Made by a program: the position numbers and the translations under genes | In this document: piece after piece, positions 11,474 through 21,502 of the stretch | Numbering within the stretch: the stretch's first letter is position 1 | How the letters are laid out: every line of letters begins with the position of its first letter | The notes under the pieces: generated by a model | Told to the model about the DNA's origin: nothing | What the model saw: only the letters and a program-made list of their open reading frames with translations | Database searches by the model: none | NCBI GenBank assembly: GCA_905182425.1 | Contig: CAJJBP010000021.1 | Location: 22,205 to 86,204 of the forward strand | DNA from: an uncultured Planktomarina sp. | GTDB lineage: Bacteria > Pseudomonadota > Alphaproteobacteria > Rhodobacterales > Rhodobacteraceae | Direction: 5' to 3' | Length of the DNA stretch: 64,000 nucleotides

Positions 11474-12026
11474 ATTAAAAGCCATAACCGCATTAGGCGG
11501 AACTGAACCTCGGGTTGATCAACACGGACCTATCACATTAAGCGAAAAATCAGGCTTTGCACTAGCATCCGTTGCGGCCCGCGTGGGTGGAACAAAAGCT
11601 ACAACGATGGCTATCAAACGCCTCACCGGCGCCCCTGTACCAGGTCCAGGACAAACAAACGGCACCAAGATTACAGCTTTTTGGACCGGACCGGATCAAT
11701 GGATGCTAGAGGCCCCCTACAACAGTCACGAGAAACTGTTCGAGCAGGCAACCGCAGAAGTGAAAGGCAAAGCATCAGTGACTGAGCAATCTGATGGCTG
11801 GTGCCGATTTGATTTGCAAGGAGAGGGCTTATCTGCCGTTATGGAACGCCTCTGCGCTATCAATATGCACAACTTCGAAGCCGGTCACGCAACCCGAACG
11901 AGCATAGAACATCTTGGTTGCTTCGTAATCTGCCGGACAAAAACCCATATCTCAATCCTAGGCCCAAGATCGTCGGCTGGATCACTTCACCACGGGCTTC
12001 TTATAGCTATTAGGTCAGCTTATTGA
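11466..12026 (+). CDS. mgdD: N-methylglutamate dehydrogenase subunit D (sarcosine oxidase gamma-like)
   Basis: GTG start overlapping the mgdC stop (VHRLKAITALGG...); SoxG-like end ILGPRSSAGSLHHGLLIAIRSAY. Confidence 0.8.
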   Translation: MHRLKAITALGGTEPRVDQHGPITLSEKSGFALASVAARVGGTKATTMAIKRLTGAPVPGPGQTNGTKITAFWTGPDQWMLEAPYNSHEKLFEQATAEVKGKASVTEQSDGWCRFDLQGEGLSAVMERLCAINMHNFEAGHATRTSIEHLGCFVICRTKTHISILGPRSSAGSLHHGLLIAIRSAY

Positions 12027-12268
12027 GCAGTTTATTTAGATGGGTGGGAAGATCAAAATGAAGTTGAAAACGTCGGACTATTTTTAATTCTTAATGTAAA
12101 GTACCCAATTTCTAAAATGGGTAACTGCAGTATAGTAATCTAAGAAAATTTTTCTCTAATCGTAGCCAAAATAAGCCGTATTTATCAATTTCCTTTTAGA
12201 GTGACGTAATTCGAACCTTTTCACCTAATTTTTTATCCAGTTTTAGAATATGAAAAAAGCCTAAGACT

Positions 12269-13273
12269 TTAAATTGAGGGGACTGGACTGTTATCTTGAA
12301 CACGGAATAGGTTAATACGACGTCGGTCTTCTTGCGGCGATAGGCCGAAAGCTTCTTTATAATGTTGCACCATGGGTGTGGTGGAACCGTAACCCACTTG
12401 AAGAGCAATTTGTGCCATGGTGTCTTTAGAGTACATTACTAATTGCTGCGCAGCCTTCATCCGCATAGCACGGTAATAATGTGACGGGCTTTTGTCAGTG
12501 GCTTTCTTAAAGCTACGTTCGATCTGGCGCGATGAAACGCCCACTTCAACGGCAACTCTGGCTATAGAAATAGGTTCGGTCAGGTTAGCGGCAAAAATAG
12601 CGATGGCCTTGGCCACCACAGACGGCAGCGTCGCGTCAGTCGTACTTTGACTATATGTTGGAATACTTTGACGCACACCATCTCCACGCATTAAAGGGTG
12701 CTGGAACCAACAGGCGACTTCAGTAGCAACCTCGGCACCGAGACTAGTCTCGATTAGACGCAGACATAAATCAAACGCCGCCGCTGCCCCTGATGCAGTA
12801 TAACGCCTTTCAGAAAATTCGATAACCTGATCTGAGGCTTGAATATTAGGGAATTCAGATCGGAACGCTGCCTCATAACACCAATGCACAGATACCACGT
12901 ACCCACTCATCAAGCCAGCCCGAACCAATGGGAATACACCACCACTGACACCGCCTAAAACAACGCCATGGCGTTCAAGGTTTCGTAGTGCACCAAATCC
13001 TGCCTTTGGGTTTTCGAAAGCGCCTAACGGAGGGCTAAGTAAGATCAAGCATTCAACACCTGACGATTGGGACAAAATAACATCCGGCTCAAACGAAACA
13101 CCCGCACTAGACCTAACTTTCTCATCAGTTTCGGCGACTAGCGTCCAGGAAAACGCTTCCTTGCCCGAAATTTCATTGGCAGCGCGTAAAGGCTCTATCA
13201 TTGAGGTTAAACAGGCCATCGGAAAGCCATCAAAAATCAAGAAACCAATAGACTGGGTTTTCATACTACTCAT
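12269..13273 (-). CDS. GlxA-family (DJ-1/PfpI-like + AraC HTH) transcriptional regulator
   Basis: 334 aa, IGFLIFDGFPMACLTSMIEPLRAANEIS...; C-term AraC HTH (ARVAVEVGVSSRQIERSFKKATDKSPSHYYRAMRM). Confidence 0.85.
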   Translation of the reverse strand: MSSMKTQSIGFLIFDGFPMACLTSMIEPLRAANEISGKEAFSWTLVAETDEKVRSSAGVSFEPDVILSQSSGVECLILLSPPLGAFENPKAGFGALRNLERHGVVLGGVSGGVFPLVRAGLMSGYVVSVHWCYEAAFRSEFPNIQASDQVIEFSERRYTASGAAAAFDLCLRLIETSLGAEVATEVACWFQHPLMRGDGVRQSIPTYSQSTTDATLPSVVAKAIAIFAANLTEPISIARVAVEVGVSSRQIERSFKKATDKSPSHYYRAMRMKAAQQLVMYSKDTMAQIALQVGYGSTTPMVQHYKEAFGLSPQEDRRRINLFRVQDNSPVPSI

Positions 13274-13341
13274 ATTTATGATAATAACAGTAAAACAGCT
13301 GCAAAGATCAAGATGCCCTGCGCTAAGAAACGGAAGTAACT

Positions 13342-13998
13342 ATGAACATAGAAAAAAAATCGTCCGAAATGGTCACAACACTGACACAAGACCCACATGT
13401 TGTGCACAATGAACGTGAGAAAGTCCTGGAAGTGGCAATTGGACGGGAGGTCCGTACATTCAGGCGGCGTCAAGAAGTAACAGTAGCCGAGCTCGCTGGA
13501 TTAACTGGTTTATCTATTGGCATGCTTTCCAAGATTGAAAACGGTAACACTTCGCCTTCTTTAACGACATTGCAAACATTGGCAAATGCCTTGTCTGTGC
13601 CTCTCACATCCTTTTTTCGCCGCTTTGAAGAGCGCCGCGAAGGTGTACACACTAAAGCGGGCCAAGGTGTTGAGATGGAACGTGCAGGTACGCGAGCTGG
13701 GCACCAGTATAATCTGCTAGGCCATATCGGTTCAAATGCCAGTGGAGTTATTGTTGAGCCCTATCTGATCACCCTATCTACGCATGCCGACGTGTTCCCA
13801 ACATTCCAGCACGGTGGTATCGAAACCATATATATGCTGGAGGGCGAAGTTGATTATAGGCATGGCGAAGAGGTTTACCCACTGCAGCCAGGAGACACTC
13901 TATTTTTTGATGCAGACAGCCCGCATGGACCTGAGCGTTTAGTCCAACTTCCTGCGCGATACTTATCGATCATCAGCTATCCTCAAAGTGTTGCATAG
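13342..13998 (+). CDS. XRE-family HTH + cupin transcriptional regulator
   Basis: 218 aa: HTH (LTGLSIGMLSKIENGNTSPSLTTLQTLANAL) plus C-terminal cupin (EGEVDYRHGEEVYPLQPGDTLFFDADSPHGP); divergent from the GlxA-type gene. Confidence 0.85.
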   Translation: MNIEKKSSEMVTTLTQDPHVVHNEREKVLEVAIGREVRTFRRRQEVTVAELAGLTGLSIGMLSKIENGNTSPSLTTLQTLANALSVPLTSFFRRFEERREGVHTKAGQGVEMERAGTRAGHQYNLLGHIGSNASGVIVEPYLITLSTHADVFPTFQHGGIETIYMLEGEVDYRHGEEVYPLQPGDTLFFDADSPHGPERLVQLPARYLSIISYPQSVA

Positions 13999-14268
13999 AA
14001 TTTTTTTTCACCAAAATTCCAACTCCTATATAATTCTTAATTGAATTTCTGATCAAAATTTGTACGCTTAAAACAGTTCTCAGCGGACAGTAAAATCCCC
14101 CGTCGACGATATATAGCAGTTCTCTTGCTGCAACCACTCATTTTCATAGTCATTTCAAAAGACTAGAAGCGGCAAAGTCTAACCGGTCCAGTTGATACAA
14201 CGGTCACAATATAAAACCACAGAAACCTGATATTCTTGGGCTTCTTGAACATTTCGAATTGAAATACA

Positions 14269-15336
14269 TCACTTTTGCAAGGGTGGCTCAGTGCCCTCTT
14301 CGGGCCAAACACCAAAAGATGTCTCTAACCCATCATCATATTTAGACAAAAATTCTAACATCATTGGACGATTGTCAATAAAGCCTTTGTATGTCGCCAA
14401 CTCCTCTGGCAAATCGCGTATAACACGGTGTAGCCTACGACCCCATTTTACTTTGCTGACGATATCTTGAAATGATATTAAATAACATCGGATTGGGAAA
14501 ACAAGAGCATTTGAGCGCGGCAATCTGAAGAATGTCTGCAACTCAACACGCAGATGCTGTTTGGAACCCAAGTTTTTGGGTGTGACTGAGGTCTTTTGGA
14601 TTCCCCACTTGTGATAGTTCTCTGGGCTCGTGTCCAATAGTGGGTTGACCGTCATTGTCCAATTCAGACGTCGCGCTGGAGCACCTTGCTGAATGCTAAG
14701 AAGAAATTTCAAGGCTCTAATAAAAATACCTTTTTCATGTGCCAAAGGCACTGGCGCGTGCCATTCAAAGAAGTTCATTCCAATATCAAAGTCCAAGCTC
14801 CAATCTGCCTGCGTTGTAATCATTCCTGCGTCCATCCAAAGGTTTTCGTCACGCTGATCAAGCACACAAAAATCACCCTGCGTTTGTCGCGTGATGTATT
14901 CCATTGGCCCGTAAGGAAGTGTGGTCTCATCCATGAAAACAAAATGATCATCGATTCCAAGCGGCTTATTGATCCAGTGCCAATTATCTCCATCTCGGTG
15001 CAGTTCGAACAAAGCAGGGTAGTCTTCAGATTTAGACACCATAATCAGCTCCAACAGATCCCATCCTGCCAAAGTCATATGAGGCAGAGATTGGCATCGT
15101 AATGGATCATCAGCTAAGACCATGGCCCGATCACGCATCTCGGCCACATAATGTTCATCAACATCAAAGCGTTTTTCATAGATACTGTCAGAAGGCCCAC
15201 CTTGGTGCTGCTCCATATTCACCGAATACATGTAGCTGTCTTCATGAAATGGGAATGGAAAACGATCAATTGCACGTTGTGAGTTTTTAAACGAATAATC
15301 ATCACGGAAAGTTTCGTCATTAAATTGGATTGTCAT
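14269..15336 (-). CDS. dmmC: Dimethylamine monooxygenase, haem-dependent oxidative N-demethylase component (DUF3445)
   Basis: 355 aa DUF3445-like; operon order D-A-B-C on the - strand. Confidence 0.8.
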   Translation of the reverse strand: MTIQFNDETFRDDYSFKNSQRAIDRFPFPFHEDSYMYSVNMEQHQGGPSDSIYEKRFDVDEHYVAEMRDRAMVLADDPLRCQSLPHMTLAGWDLLELIMVSKSEDYPALFELHRDGDNWHWINKPLGIDDHFVFMDETTLPYGPMEYITRQTQGDFCVLDQRDENLWMDAGMITTQADWSLDFDIGMNFFEWHAPVPLAHEKGIFIRALKFLLSIQQGAPARRLNWTMTVNPLLDTSPENYHKWGIQKTSVTPKNLGSKQHLRVELQTFFRLPRSNALVFPIRCYLISFQDIVSKVKWGRRLHRVIRDLPEELATYKGFIDNRPMMLEFLSKYDDGLETSFGVWPEEGTEPPLQK

Positions 15337-15348
15337 CGCAGGATCCTC

Positions 15349-16347
15349 CTATCGGTCAAGCACTAGGGTCTTGCCCTCAAAGCGTGAGACACATGGCATT
15401 ATTTTTGTACCACATGCTTTTTCATCGTCTTCAAGCCAATGATCGCGGTGTACAAATGTGCCCTCACTTTCAACAACATTTGTCTCGCATTGCCCACAAG
15501 CACCACCACGACAGAGATAAGGCGCTTCAACACCCAGACGCTCAATCGCCTCCAGCAAGCTTTCATGCTCGCCCACTTCAAGGTTCAAGCCTGATTTGGC
15601 CAGCCGCACCGCAAATGGTCTGCCCGGCTTTGGAGCTAGGAACTCTTCATTGTGCACATGCGCATCTGGCCAGCCCGCGTCAGTCGCTGCTTTACACACC
15701 CAGTTGATCATTCCCTTCGGACCACACACATAAAGATGCGTTCCAATAGGCTGACCGTCTAACAACCGCTTAAGATCGATAGCTTGACCATTTTCGTCGT
15801 AATATACTTTCACACAGTGAGCGTATTTTGTTGTCAGTTCATCAACATAGCTGCCCAATTCAACATTGCGGCATGCATAGTGCAGCTCCCAATTTCCATG
15901 CGTACGATCGAGTTGTTTGATTTGTGCAATGAACGGAGTAATTCCTATACCGCCAGCAATAAAAAGATGTTTTCGGGCACGTAGGTCCAGCGAAAACAGG
16001 TTCACCGGAAAACTGATCCTCATTTGGTCGCCGACTTGGGCTTTTTCATGCAAATACAAGGAGCCACCGCGGCCTTCATCATCTCTGCGCACAGAGATTG
16101 CAAACATCTCACGCTCGGCCGGATCCGACACTAGCGAGTATGGGTTGCGACGCTTAATATCTCCATCTTGCATTTCAACAACAGTGTGTGCACCACCCGA
16201 AAACGTAGGGAACAATTCACCATCGCAGCGCTTGAATTCGAAACGGGTGACTAAGCTGTTCAATCGGACGATAGCAGAAACAGTGACAGCAATTTTTTTT
16301 GCTCCTGTACTCTTAGGAGCAGTTGAATTGGGTGGCGGCACGTTCAT
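15349..16347 (-). CDS. dmmB: Dimethylamine monooxygenase ferredoxin/flavin reductase component
   Basis: 332 aa PDR/VanB-type reductase; C-terminal plant-type 2Fe-2S motif (YLCRGGACGQCETNV). Confidence 0.85.
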   Translation of the reverse strand: MNVPPPNSTAPKSTGAKKIAVTVSAIVRLNSLVTRFEFKRCDGELFPTFSGGAHTVVEMQDGDIKRRNPYSLVSDPAEREMFAISVRRDDEGRGGSLYLHEKAQVGDQMRISFPVNLFSLDLRARKHLFIAGGIGITPFIAQIKQLDRTHGNWELHYACRNVELGSYVDELTTKYAHCVKVYYDENGQAIDLKRLLDGQPIGTHLYVCGPKGMINWVCKAATDAGWPDAHVHNEEFLAPKPGRPFAVRLAKSGLNLEVGEHESLLEAIERLGVEAPYLCRGGACGQCETNVVESEGTFVHRDHWLEDDEKACGTKIMPCVSRFEGKTLVLDR

Positions 16348-16946
16348 GAATATAGCTCCACAGATGGTGGTACGTTGCCAGGATCTTCTGCATCAATGCA
16401 AACTGCCTGGTAGGCAGCAAGTCTACGAGAATAATGGTCACGTACAAATAAATTAAGACCACAATGGATGCATTGGAATGGATCCATAATCACGTCTTCC
16501 GTGATACCTTTACAATGGACACATTGCATGCGGCGCGCCACCGAACCGCGGTGTTCAGTTTGAATGGCGGTATGGTCATAGCCAGCTTTCATAGCTTCGT
16601 TTTGAGCTTGTCCCATAAGGCCTTCGGTCCCGCTAAGATAAATTTGTAAACCCATTGCCGCGTCTGCCAATACCCGTTGAATGCGTGTCAATGCGGCGGG
16701 GTAACTTGGTCCTTCATAATATTGCGCTGGGTTTAAAGCTTGAAGGCTTTTACCAAAATCAGTACCTTTTGGAATAAAGATGATATGACTGTTCACCATA
16801 AGTCCATTTTTGCGTTGTGCCAAATCTAAAATTGCCTCAGCGCCCTCTGAATCGGCAATCATTAAATGGGATTTACCAGGGTGGGCTTGCAGGGTGCCGT
16901 AGACTGGCCTGCTGCGAATGCTTTCAGGAAATTGAAATTTAGACAT
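16344..16946 (-). CDS. dmmA: Dimethylamine monooxygenase small subunit (DmmA family)
   Basis: ~200 aa with C-terminal CxxC pairs (CVHCKG...CIHCGL); overlaps dmmB start by 4 nt. Confidence 0.8.
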   Translation of the reverse strand: MSKFQFPESIRSRPVYGTLQAHPGKSHLMIADSEGAEAILDLAQRKNGLMVNSHIIFIPKGTDFGKSLQALNPAQYYEGPSYPAALTRIQRVLADAAMGLQIYLSGTEGLMGQAQNEAMKAGYDHTAIQTEHRGSVARRMQCVHCKGITEDVIMDPFQCIHCGLNLFVRDHYSRRLAAYQAVCIDAEDPGNVPPSVELYS

Positions 16947-16983
16947 CCTAATCCTGTCTCCCAAATTTATTAATAACCGATTT

Positions 16984-17008
16984 GGTGCGCAGGCAGCGCC
17001 CGCGCACC
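16984..17008. promoter_or_regulatory. Intercistronic GC-rich hairpin between dmmD and dmmA
   Basis: GGTGCGC-AGGCAGCGCCC-GCGCACC, 7-bp perfect stem in the 75-bp dmmD/dmmA gap. Confidence 0.6.
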
Positions 17009-17021
17009 ATTTTGAGTTAAA

Positions 17022-18167
17022 TCAGCCCTTTGCAGTACGGATTGATTTATCTTCGTCGTAAAAAGGCATTTCTGCTGCAATACATGCAATCTCAGTTCCA
17101 TCTGCGTTCCGAACAGTCAGCGCAGTTCCCGGATTTGCACATGCAACAGGCATACGTGCGATGCCTACATTATGGTTATTCACCTCTGAGTGCATACCAA
17201 AAGTCACCACGCCAACACGTTTGCCATTTTGCAACAAATCAGCGCCTTCATCAGCAGGAGTTACGCCATCCAATTTGACTCCATAGATTTTAAAACGCTC
17301 TTTGCCTTGAGCAGAATAATGATTTTCTGCACCAATAAATCCAGTTTTGCCTGGAGAAACTGTAAATTCAAGACCTAATTCCCATAGCGTATCGCCGCAT
17401 GGTTCATCATCAAATGGATGGGTTTCTGAGTTATCACCTGGGTAAAACAACAAATAACTTTCAGTACGAAGTAGATCCAATGTTGAGAATTGGACAGGCC
17501 CTATTCCCATACCAGCACCCTCGGATAGAATTGAATCCCAAAGATGGACTGCGTCCTTACGGGCGCAGAATATTTCATACCCTCGTTCCCCAGTGTAGCC
17601 AGTACGAGAAATCATCACTGGACGGCCAAACAGCTTTGTTTGCATGATTCCAAAATAAGCTAAATCAGAAATGCCTGGAACATGTTTAGACAGAAAATCA
17701 ATGGCAACGGGACCCTGCAATGACATATCATGCATGTCATCATCGAACAAAACAGCACAATTTTTGGATGCTGCAACTGTAGATAACTGTTCCATGCCGG
17801 TACCAGTACCATGCACGACCAACCAACTGTTTAAAGACAAGCGGTATATGACGCAGTCATCAATAAATTTGCCTTGGTCATTCAACATACAGGCATAAAC
17901 AGAGCGACCAGGCATAACTTTTTCGACGTTGCGTGTAGTAACGCGGTCAATTACATGCGCCGCATCCGGTCCAATCACATGGCACTTCTTCAAGCCTGAT
18001 ACATCCATCAAGCCAGCTTTTGTGCGAATAGTTTCATAATCAGATTTAGCACGCTCAGGCGTGTGGTCGTAAAACCACGCTGTGCCCATGCCATTCCAAT
18101 CTTCTAATTCACCACCAATCTCAGCATGGCGATGTGCCAGCGCAGAGTTTCTCCAAATAATAGCCAT
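17022..18167 (-). CDS. dmmD: Dimethylamine monooxygenase-associated GcvT-family THF-dependent aminomethyltransferase
   Basis: 381 aa GcvT family (SRTGYTGERGYEIFCARKDA); heads the dmmDABC order. Confidence 0.85.
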   Translation of the reverse strand: MAIIWRNSALAHRHAEIGGELEDWNGMGTAWFYDHTPERAKSDYETIRTKAGLMDVSGLKKCHVIGPDAAHVIDRVTTRNVEKVMPGRSVYACMLNDQGKFIDDCVIYRLSLNSWLVVHGTGTGMEQLSTVAASKNCAVLFDDDMHDMSLQGPVAIDFLSKHVPGISDLAYFGIMQTKLFGRPVMISRTGYTGERGYEIFCARKDAVHLWDSILSEGAGMGIGPVQFSTLDLLRTESYLLFYPGDNSETHPFDDEPCGDTLWELGLEFTVSPGKTGFIGAENHYSAQGKERFKIYGVKLDGVTPADEGADLLQNGKRVGVVTFGMHSEVNNHNVGIARMPVACANPGTALTVRNADGTEIACIAAEMPFYDEDKSIRTAKG

Positions 18168-18510
18168 TTTGGCTCTCCTAGTATTATATTTATGTACTAC
18201 GTTCTACATCTTACATTGAGACTGAAATCGTCGGATTAATCAATACTAAGGGGCAATATTTTTTCCTGTCAGGGAAAATTAAACTTTGGCAATTTTAATT
18301 ACACCGGCAGCCTCAATAACGCGAACTGAGGGCTTGGCTTGAATGAGGCACAAATTGCCCGATCCACCAGGCATTCATTACCCAAGGTGAAATAAGTTTC
18401 CTGGTGGTTGAGAAGGTAAGGGTTTGATGCTAGCTTTCGACTCAACTTCTGGATTGCTAGTTCGGAGACTAGAAATTAAACGGATATTAAATTTGAGAGA
18501 GGAATGCCGC

Positions 18511-19407
18511 ATGTGCGGGATCGTTGGACTTTTCCTGAAAGACAAATCTATGGAACCCCAACTCGGGGCTTTACTTACCGATATGCTTATTACGATGACA
18601 GATCGCGGCCCCGATAGCGCAGGTATCGCGATATACAGTGCAGGTAAGGAAGATCTGGCAAAAATGACGATTCAATCAGACACTCCTGGTGCAGATTTTG
18701 CTTTGCTCAAAGACGATCTGAACAAGCGTATTAAGGGGGGGCTTAACTTAAGGGTTCAAAGCACCCATGCCGTATTGGAACTTCGAGGTGACCAGGTGGT
18801 TTTAACCCGATCCATCCTGAAAGAAATTCGCCCAAATGTGCGTATAATGAGTACCGGGGATAGCTTGGAGATTTACAAAGAAGTCGGCTTACCAAAGAAC
18901 GTTGCATCACAGTTTAATGTCGCTTCGATGTCTGGCAGCCACGGCATAGGCCATACACGCATGGCAACCGAATCAGCCGTCACCACCATGGGCGCACATC
19001 CCTTCAACACTGGAAGCGACCAATGCCTCGTACACAACGGCTCCCTTTCCAATCACAATTCCCTGCGGCGCAAACTTCGCCGTGATGGTGTGCACATTGA
19101 AACCGAGAATGATACGGAAGTAGGAGCAGCCTATTTGACTTGGAAAATGCAGGGCGGCAGCTCACTCGGAGAAGCTCTGGAAAGCAGCTTAGAGGATCTT
19201 GATGGGTTTTTCACATTTGTTGTCGGCACAAAAGATGGCTTTGGGGTCGTGCGTGATCCAATCGCCTGCAAGCCTGCAGTAATGGCCGAAACAGATCAAT
19301 ACGTGGCCTTTGGTAGTGAATATCGTGCTTTAGTTAACCTTCCAGGTATCGAAGCGGCCCACGTATGGGAGCCTGAACCTGCAACTGTTTATTTTTGGAA
19401 CCACTAA
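18511..19407 (+). CDS. mgsA: N-methylglutamate synthase subunit A (class II glutamine amidotransferase)
   Basis: MCGIVGLFLKD N-terminal Cys nucleophile; start at 18511 inferred from the need for Cys2; GlxB-like. Confidence 0.85.
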   Translation: MCGIVGLFLKDKSMEPQLGALLTDMLITMTDRGPDSAGIAIYSAGKEDLAKMTIQSDTPGADFALLKDDLNKRIKGGLNLRVQSTHAVLELRGDQVVLTRSILKEIRPNVRIMSTGDSLEIYKEVGLPKNVASQFNVASMSGSHGIGHTRMATESAVTTMGAHPFNTGSDQCLVHNGSLSNHNSLRRKLRRDGVHIETENDTEVGAAYLTWKMQGGSSLGEALESSLEDLDGFFTFVVGTKDGFGVVRDPIACKPAVMAETDQYVAFGSEYRALVNLPGIEAAHVWEPEPATVYFWNH

Positions 19408-19408
19408 C

Positions 19409-20086
19409 ATGCAGACATATGACTTAGCGACTGGGACACTGCGTGAACTTAACTCCACGCTGCATGCCCAGAACGAAACCACTAATCAAACGGCTTGGGA
19501 GATTGCAAATCCAAAAGGTGCGCACGCAATTGCCTGCGGATTGGATGCACCAATTGAGGTCACGGTGCGAGGATCAACTGGTTACTATTCCGCCGGGATG
19601 AACCAACAAGCTACTGTTAATATTAAAGGTAGTGCTGGTCCAGGCGTGGCCGAAAACATGATGTCTGGTAAGGTTATCATTGACGGTGATGCGAGCCAAT
19701 ACGCCGGCGCGACTGGACATGGTGGCCTGTTGGTCATCAAAGGTAATGCCTCTTCCCGATGTGGTATTTCCATGAAGGGCATCGACATCGTTGTGCACGG
19801 AAATATTGGTCACATGTCCGCCTTTATGGCTCAATCTGGCAATCTGGTTGTTTGTGGAAATGCAGGAGATGCCTTGGGTGATAGTTGCTACGAAGCACGC
19901 CTTTTTGTACGGGGTTCTGTTAAATCCCTGGGTGCGGATTGTGAAGAAAAAGAAATGCGACCTGAGCATATAGCAATCTTGCAAGACTTGCTGACGCAGG
20001 CTGAAAGTGACGTGAAACCAGAAGAATTTAAACGATTTGGTTCAGCTCGCAATTTATATAATTTTAACATCGACAACGCCTATTAA
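19409..20086 (+). CDS. mgsB: N-methylglutamate synthase subunit B (GXGXG glutamate-synthase-like domain)
   Basis: 225 aa with repeated G-x-G beta-helix (STGYYSAGMNQQATVNIKGSAGPGVAENMMSGKVIIDGDASQYAGATGHGG). Confidence 0.85.
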   Translation: MQTYDLATGTLRELNSTLHAQNETTNQTAWEIANPKGAHAIACGLDAPIEVTVRGSTGYYSAGMNQQATVNIKGSAGPGVAENMMSGKVIIDGDASQYAGATGHGGLLVIKGNASSRCGISMKGIDIVVHGNIGHMSAFMAQSGNLVVCGNAGDALGDSCYEARLFVRGSVKSLGADCEEKEMRPEHIAILQDLLTQAESDVKPEEFKRFGSARNLYNFNIDNAY

Positions 20087-20097
20087 AAGGTCAATCC

Positions 20098-21438
20098 ATG
20101 AGCACTGATAATCGCGGCATCCCGCACACTACTCCCCGCCAATCGGCAACATTCAACCAAGACGTAAATAGTGATATACGCCGTGCGGCGGCCACAGGCA
20201 TTTACGACATTCGAGGCGGTGGAGCAAAACGCAAGCTTCCAACTTTTGATGATCTGTTGTTTCTAGGAGCCTCCATATCTCGCTACCCCTTGGAGGGTTA
20301 CCGTGAGAAATGTGACACCAATGTTACCATTGGAGGCCTGAACGCATCTAATCCAATTCAACTCGATATTCCCATAACAATTGCAGGCATGTCCTTCGGG
20401 GCCCTTTCAGGGCCTGCAAAGGAAGCCTTGGGACGTGGTGCATCCGCAGCAGGCACCTCTACCACAACGGGAGATGGTGGGATGACGCCTGAGGAGCGCG
20501 GTCATTCCTCGAAATTAGTTTATCAATATTTGCCATCACGCTATGGTATGAACCCAAATGACTTGCGTAAAGCAGATGCAATTGAAATCGTGGTTGGTCA
20601 GGGTGCCAAACCCGGCGGCGGCGGCATGCTGTTGGGCCAAAAAATCTCAGACCGCGTTGCGCACATGCGCAACCTTCCAAAAGGAATTGACCAGCGCTCT
20701 GCGTGTCGCCACCCTGACTGGACTGGACCAGATGATCTTGAAATCAAAATTCTTGAGCTTCGCGAAATTACAGGTTGGAAAGTTCCAATCTACGTAAAGG
20801 TTGCTGGAGCACGCCCATACTATGATACTACTTTAGCAGTAAAAGCCGGTGCTGACGCGGTCGTTCTGGATGGCATGCAAGGCGGTACGGCTGCTACGCA
20901 AGATGTGTTTATCGAACATGTGGGGCAACCAACATTAGCAATCGTTCGTCCAGCGGTCAAAGCACTGCAAGATTTGGGGATGCACCGGAAAGTACAGCTC
21001 ATATTGTCAGGCGGCATCCGAACTGGTGCTGATGTTGCGAAGGCAATGGCACTTGGTGCGGATGCCGTTGCAATCGGGACTGCGGCCCTTATTGCTTTAG
21101 GTGACAATGATCCAAAGTGGGAATCGGAATATAATAAACTGGGCACAACAGCTGGTGCGTATGATGATTGGCATGAAGGCCAAGATCCTGCAGGCATTAC
21201 CACGCAGGACCCTAATCTGATGAAACGCTTCGATCCTCTCGAAGGTGGGCGCCGTTTGCGCAATTACCTCAAAGTTATGACACTCGAGGCACAAACAATC
21301 GCACGCGCTTGCGGAAAAAATCATTTACACAACCTAGAACCAGAAGACTTGGTAGCATTGACGATGGAAGCTGCTGCAATGGCGCAGGTTCCGTTGGCAG
21401 GAACTGATTGGTGGCCCGGTAAATCTGGTTCATTTTAA
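20098..21438 (+). CDS. mgsC: N-methylglutamate synthase subunit C (FMN glutamate-synthase-like)
   Basis: 446 aa, GltB central/FMN domain (ADAVVLDGMQGGTAATQDVFIEHVG, LILSGGIRTGADVAKAMALGADAVAIGTAAL). Confidence 0.9.
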   Translation: MSTDNRGIPHTTPRQSATFNQDVNSDIRRAAATGIYDIRGGGAKRKLPTFDDLLFLGASISRYPLEGYREKCDTNVTIGGLNASNPIQLDIPITIAGMSFGALSGPAKEALGRGASAAGTSTTTGDGGMTPEERGHSSKLVYQYLPSRYGMNPNDLRKADAIEIVVGQGAKPGGGGMLLGQKISDRVAHMRNLPKGIDQRSACRHPDWTGPDDLEIKILELREITGWKVPIYVKVAGARPYYDTTLAVKAGADAVVLDGMQGGTAATQDVFIEHVGQPTLAIVRPAVKALQDLGMHRKVQLILSGGIRTGADVAKAMALGADAVAIGTAALIALGDNDPKWESEYNKLGTTAGAYDDWHEGQDPAGITTQDPNLMKRFDPLEGGRRLRNYLKVMTLEAQTIARACGKNHLHNLEPEDLVALTMEAAAMAQVPLAGTDWWPGKSGSF

Positions 21439-21502
21439 AAAAATTTAGGACTTGGCAGACAAACGTACGGGTCGTATTCATAAGAACAGACCGATAGGGG
21501 AA

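Noticed and set aside
13999-14268. Possible promoter/operator motifs upstream of downstream genes
   Set aside because: Gap lies between convergent genes (XRE regulator and dmmC); no clear repeats or hairpins.
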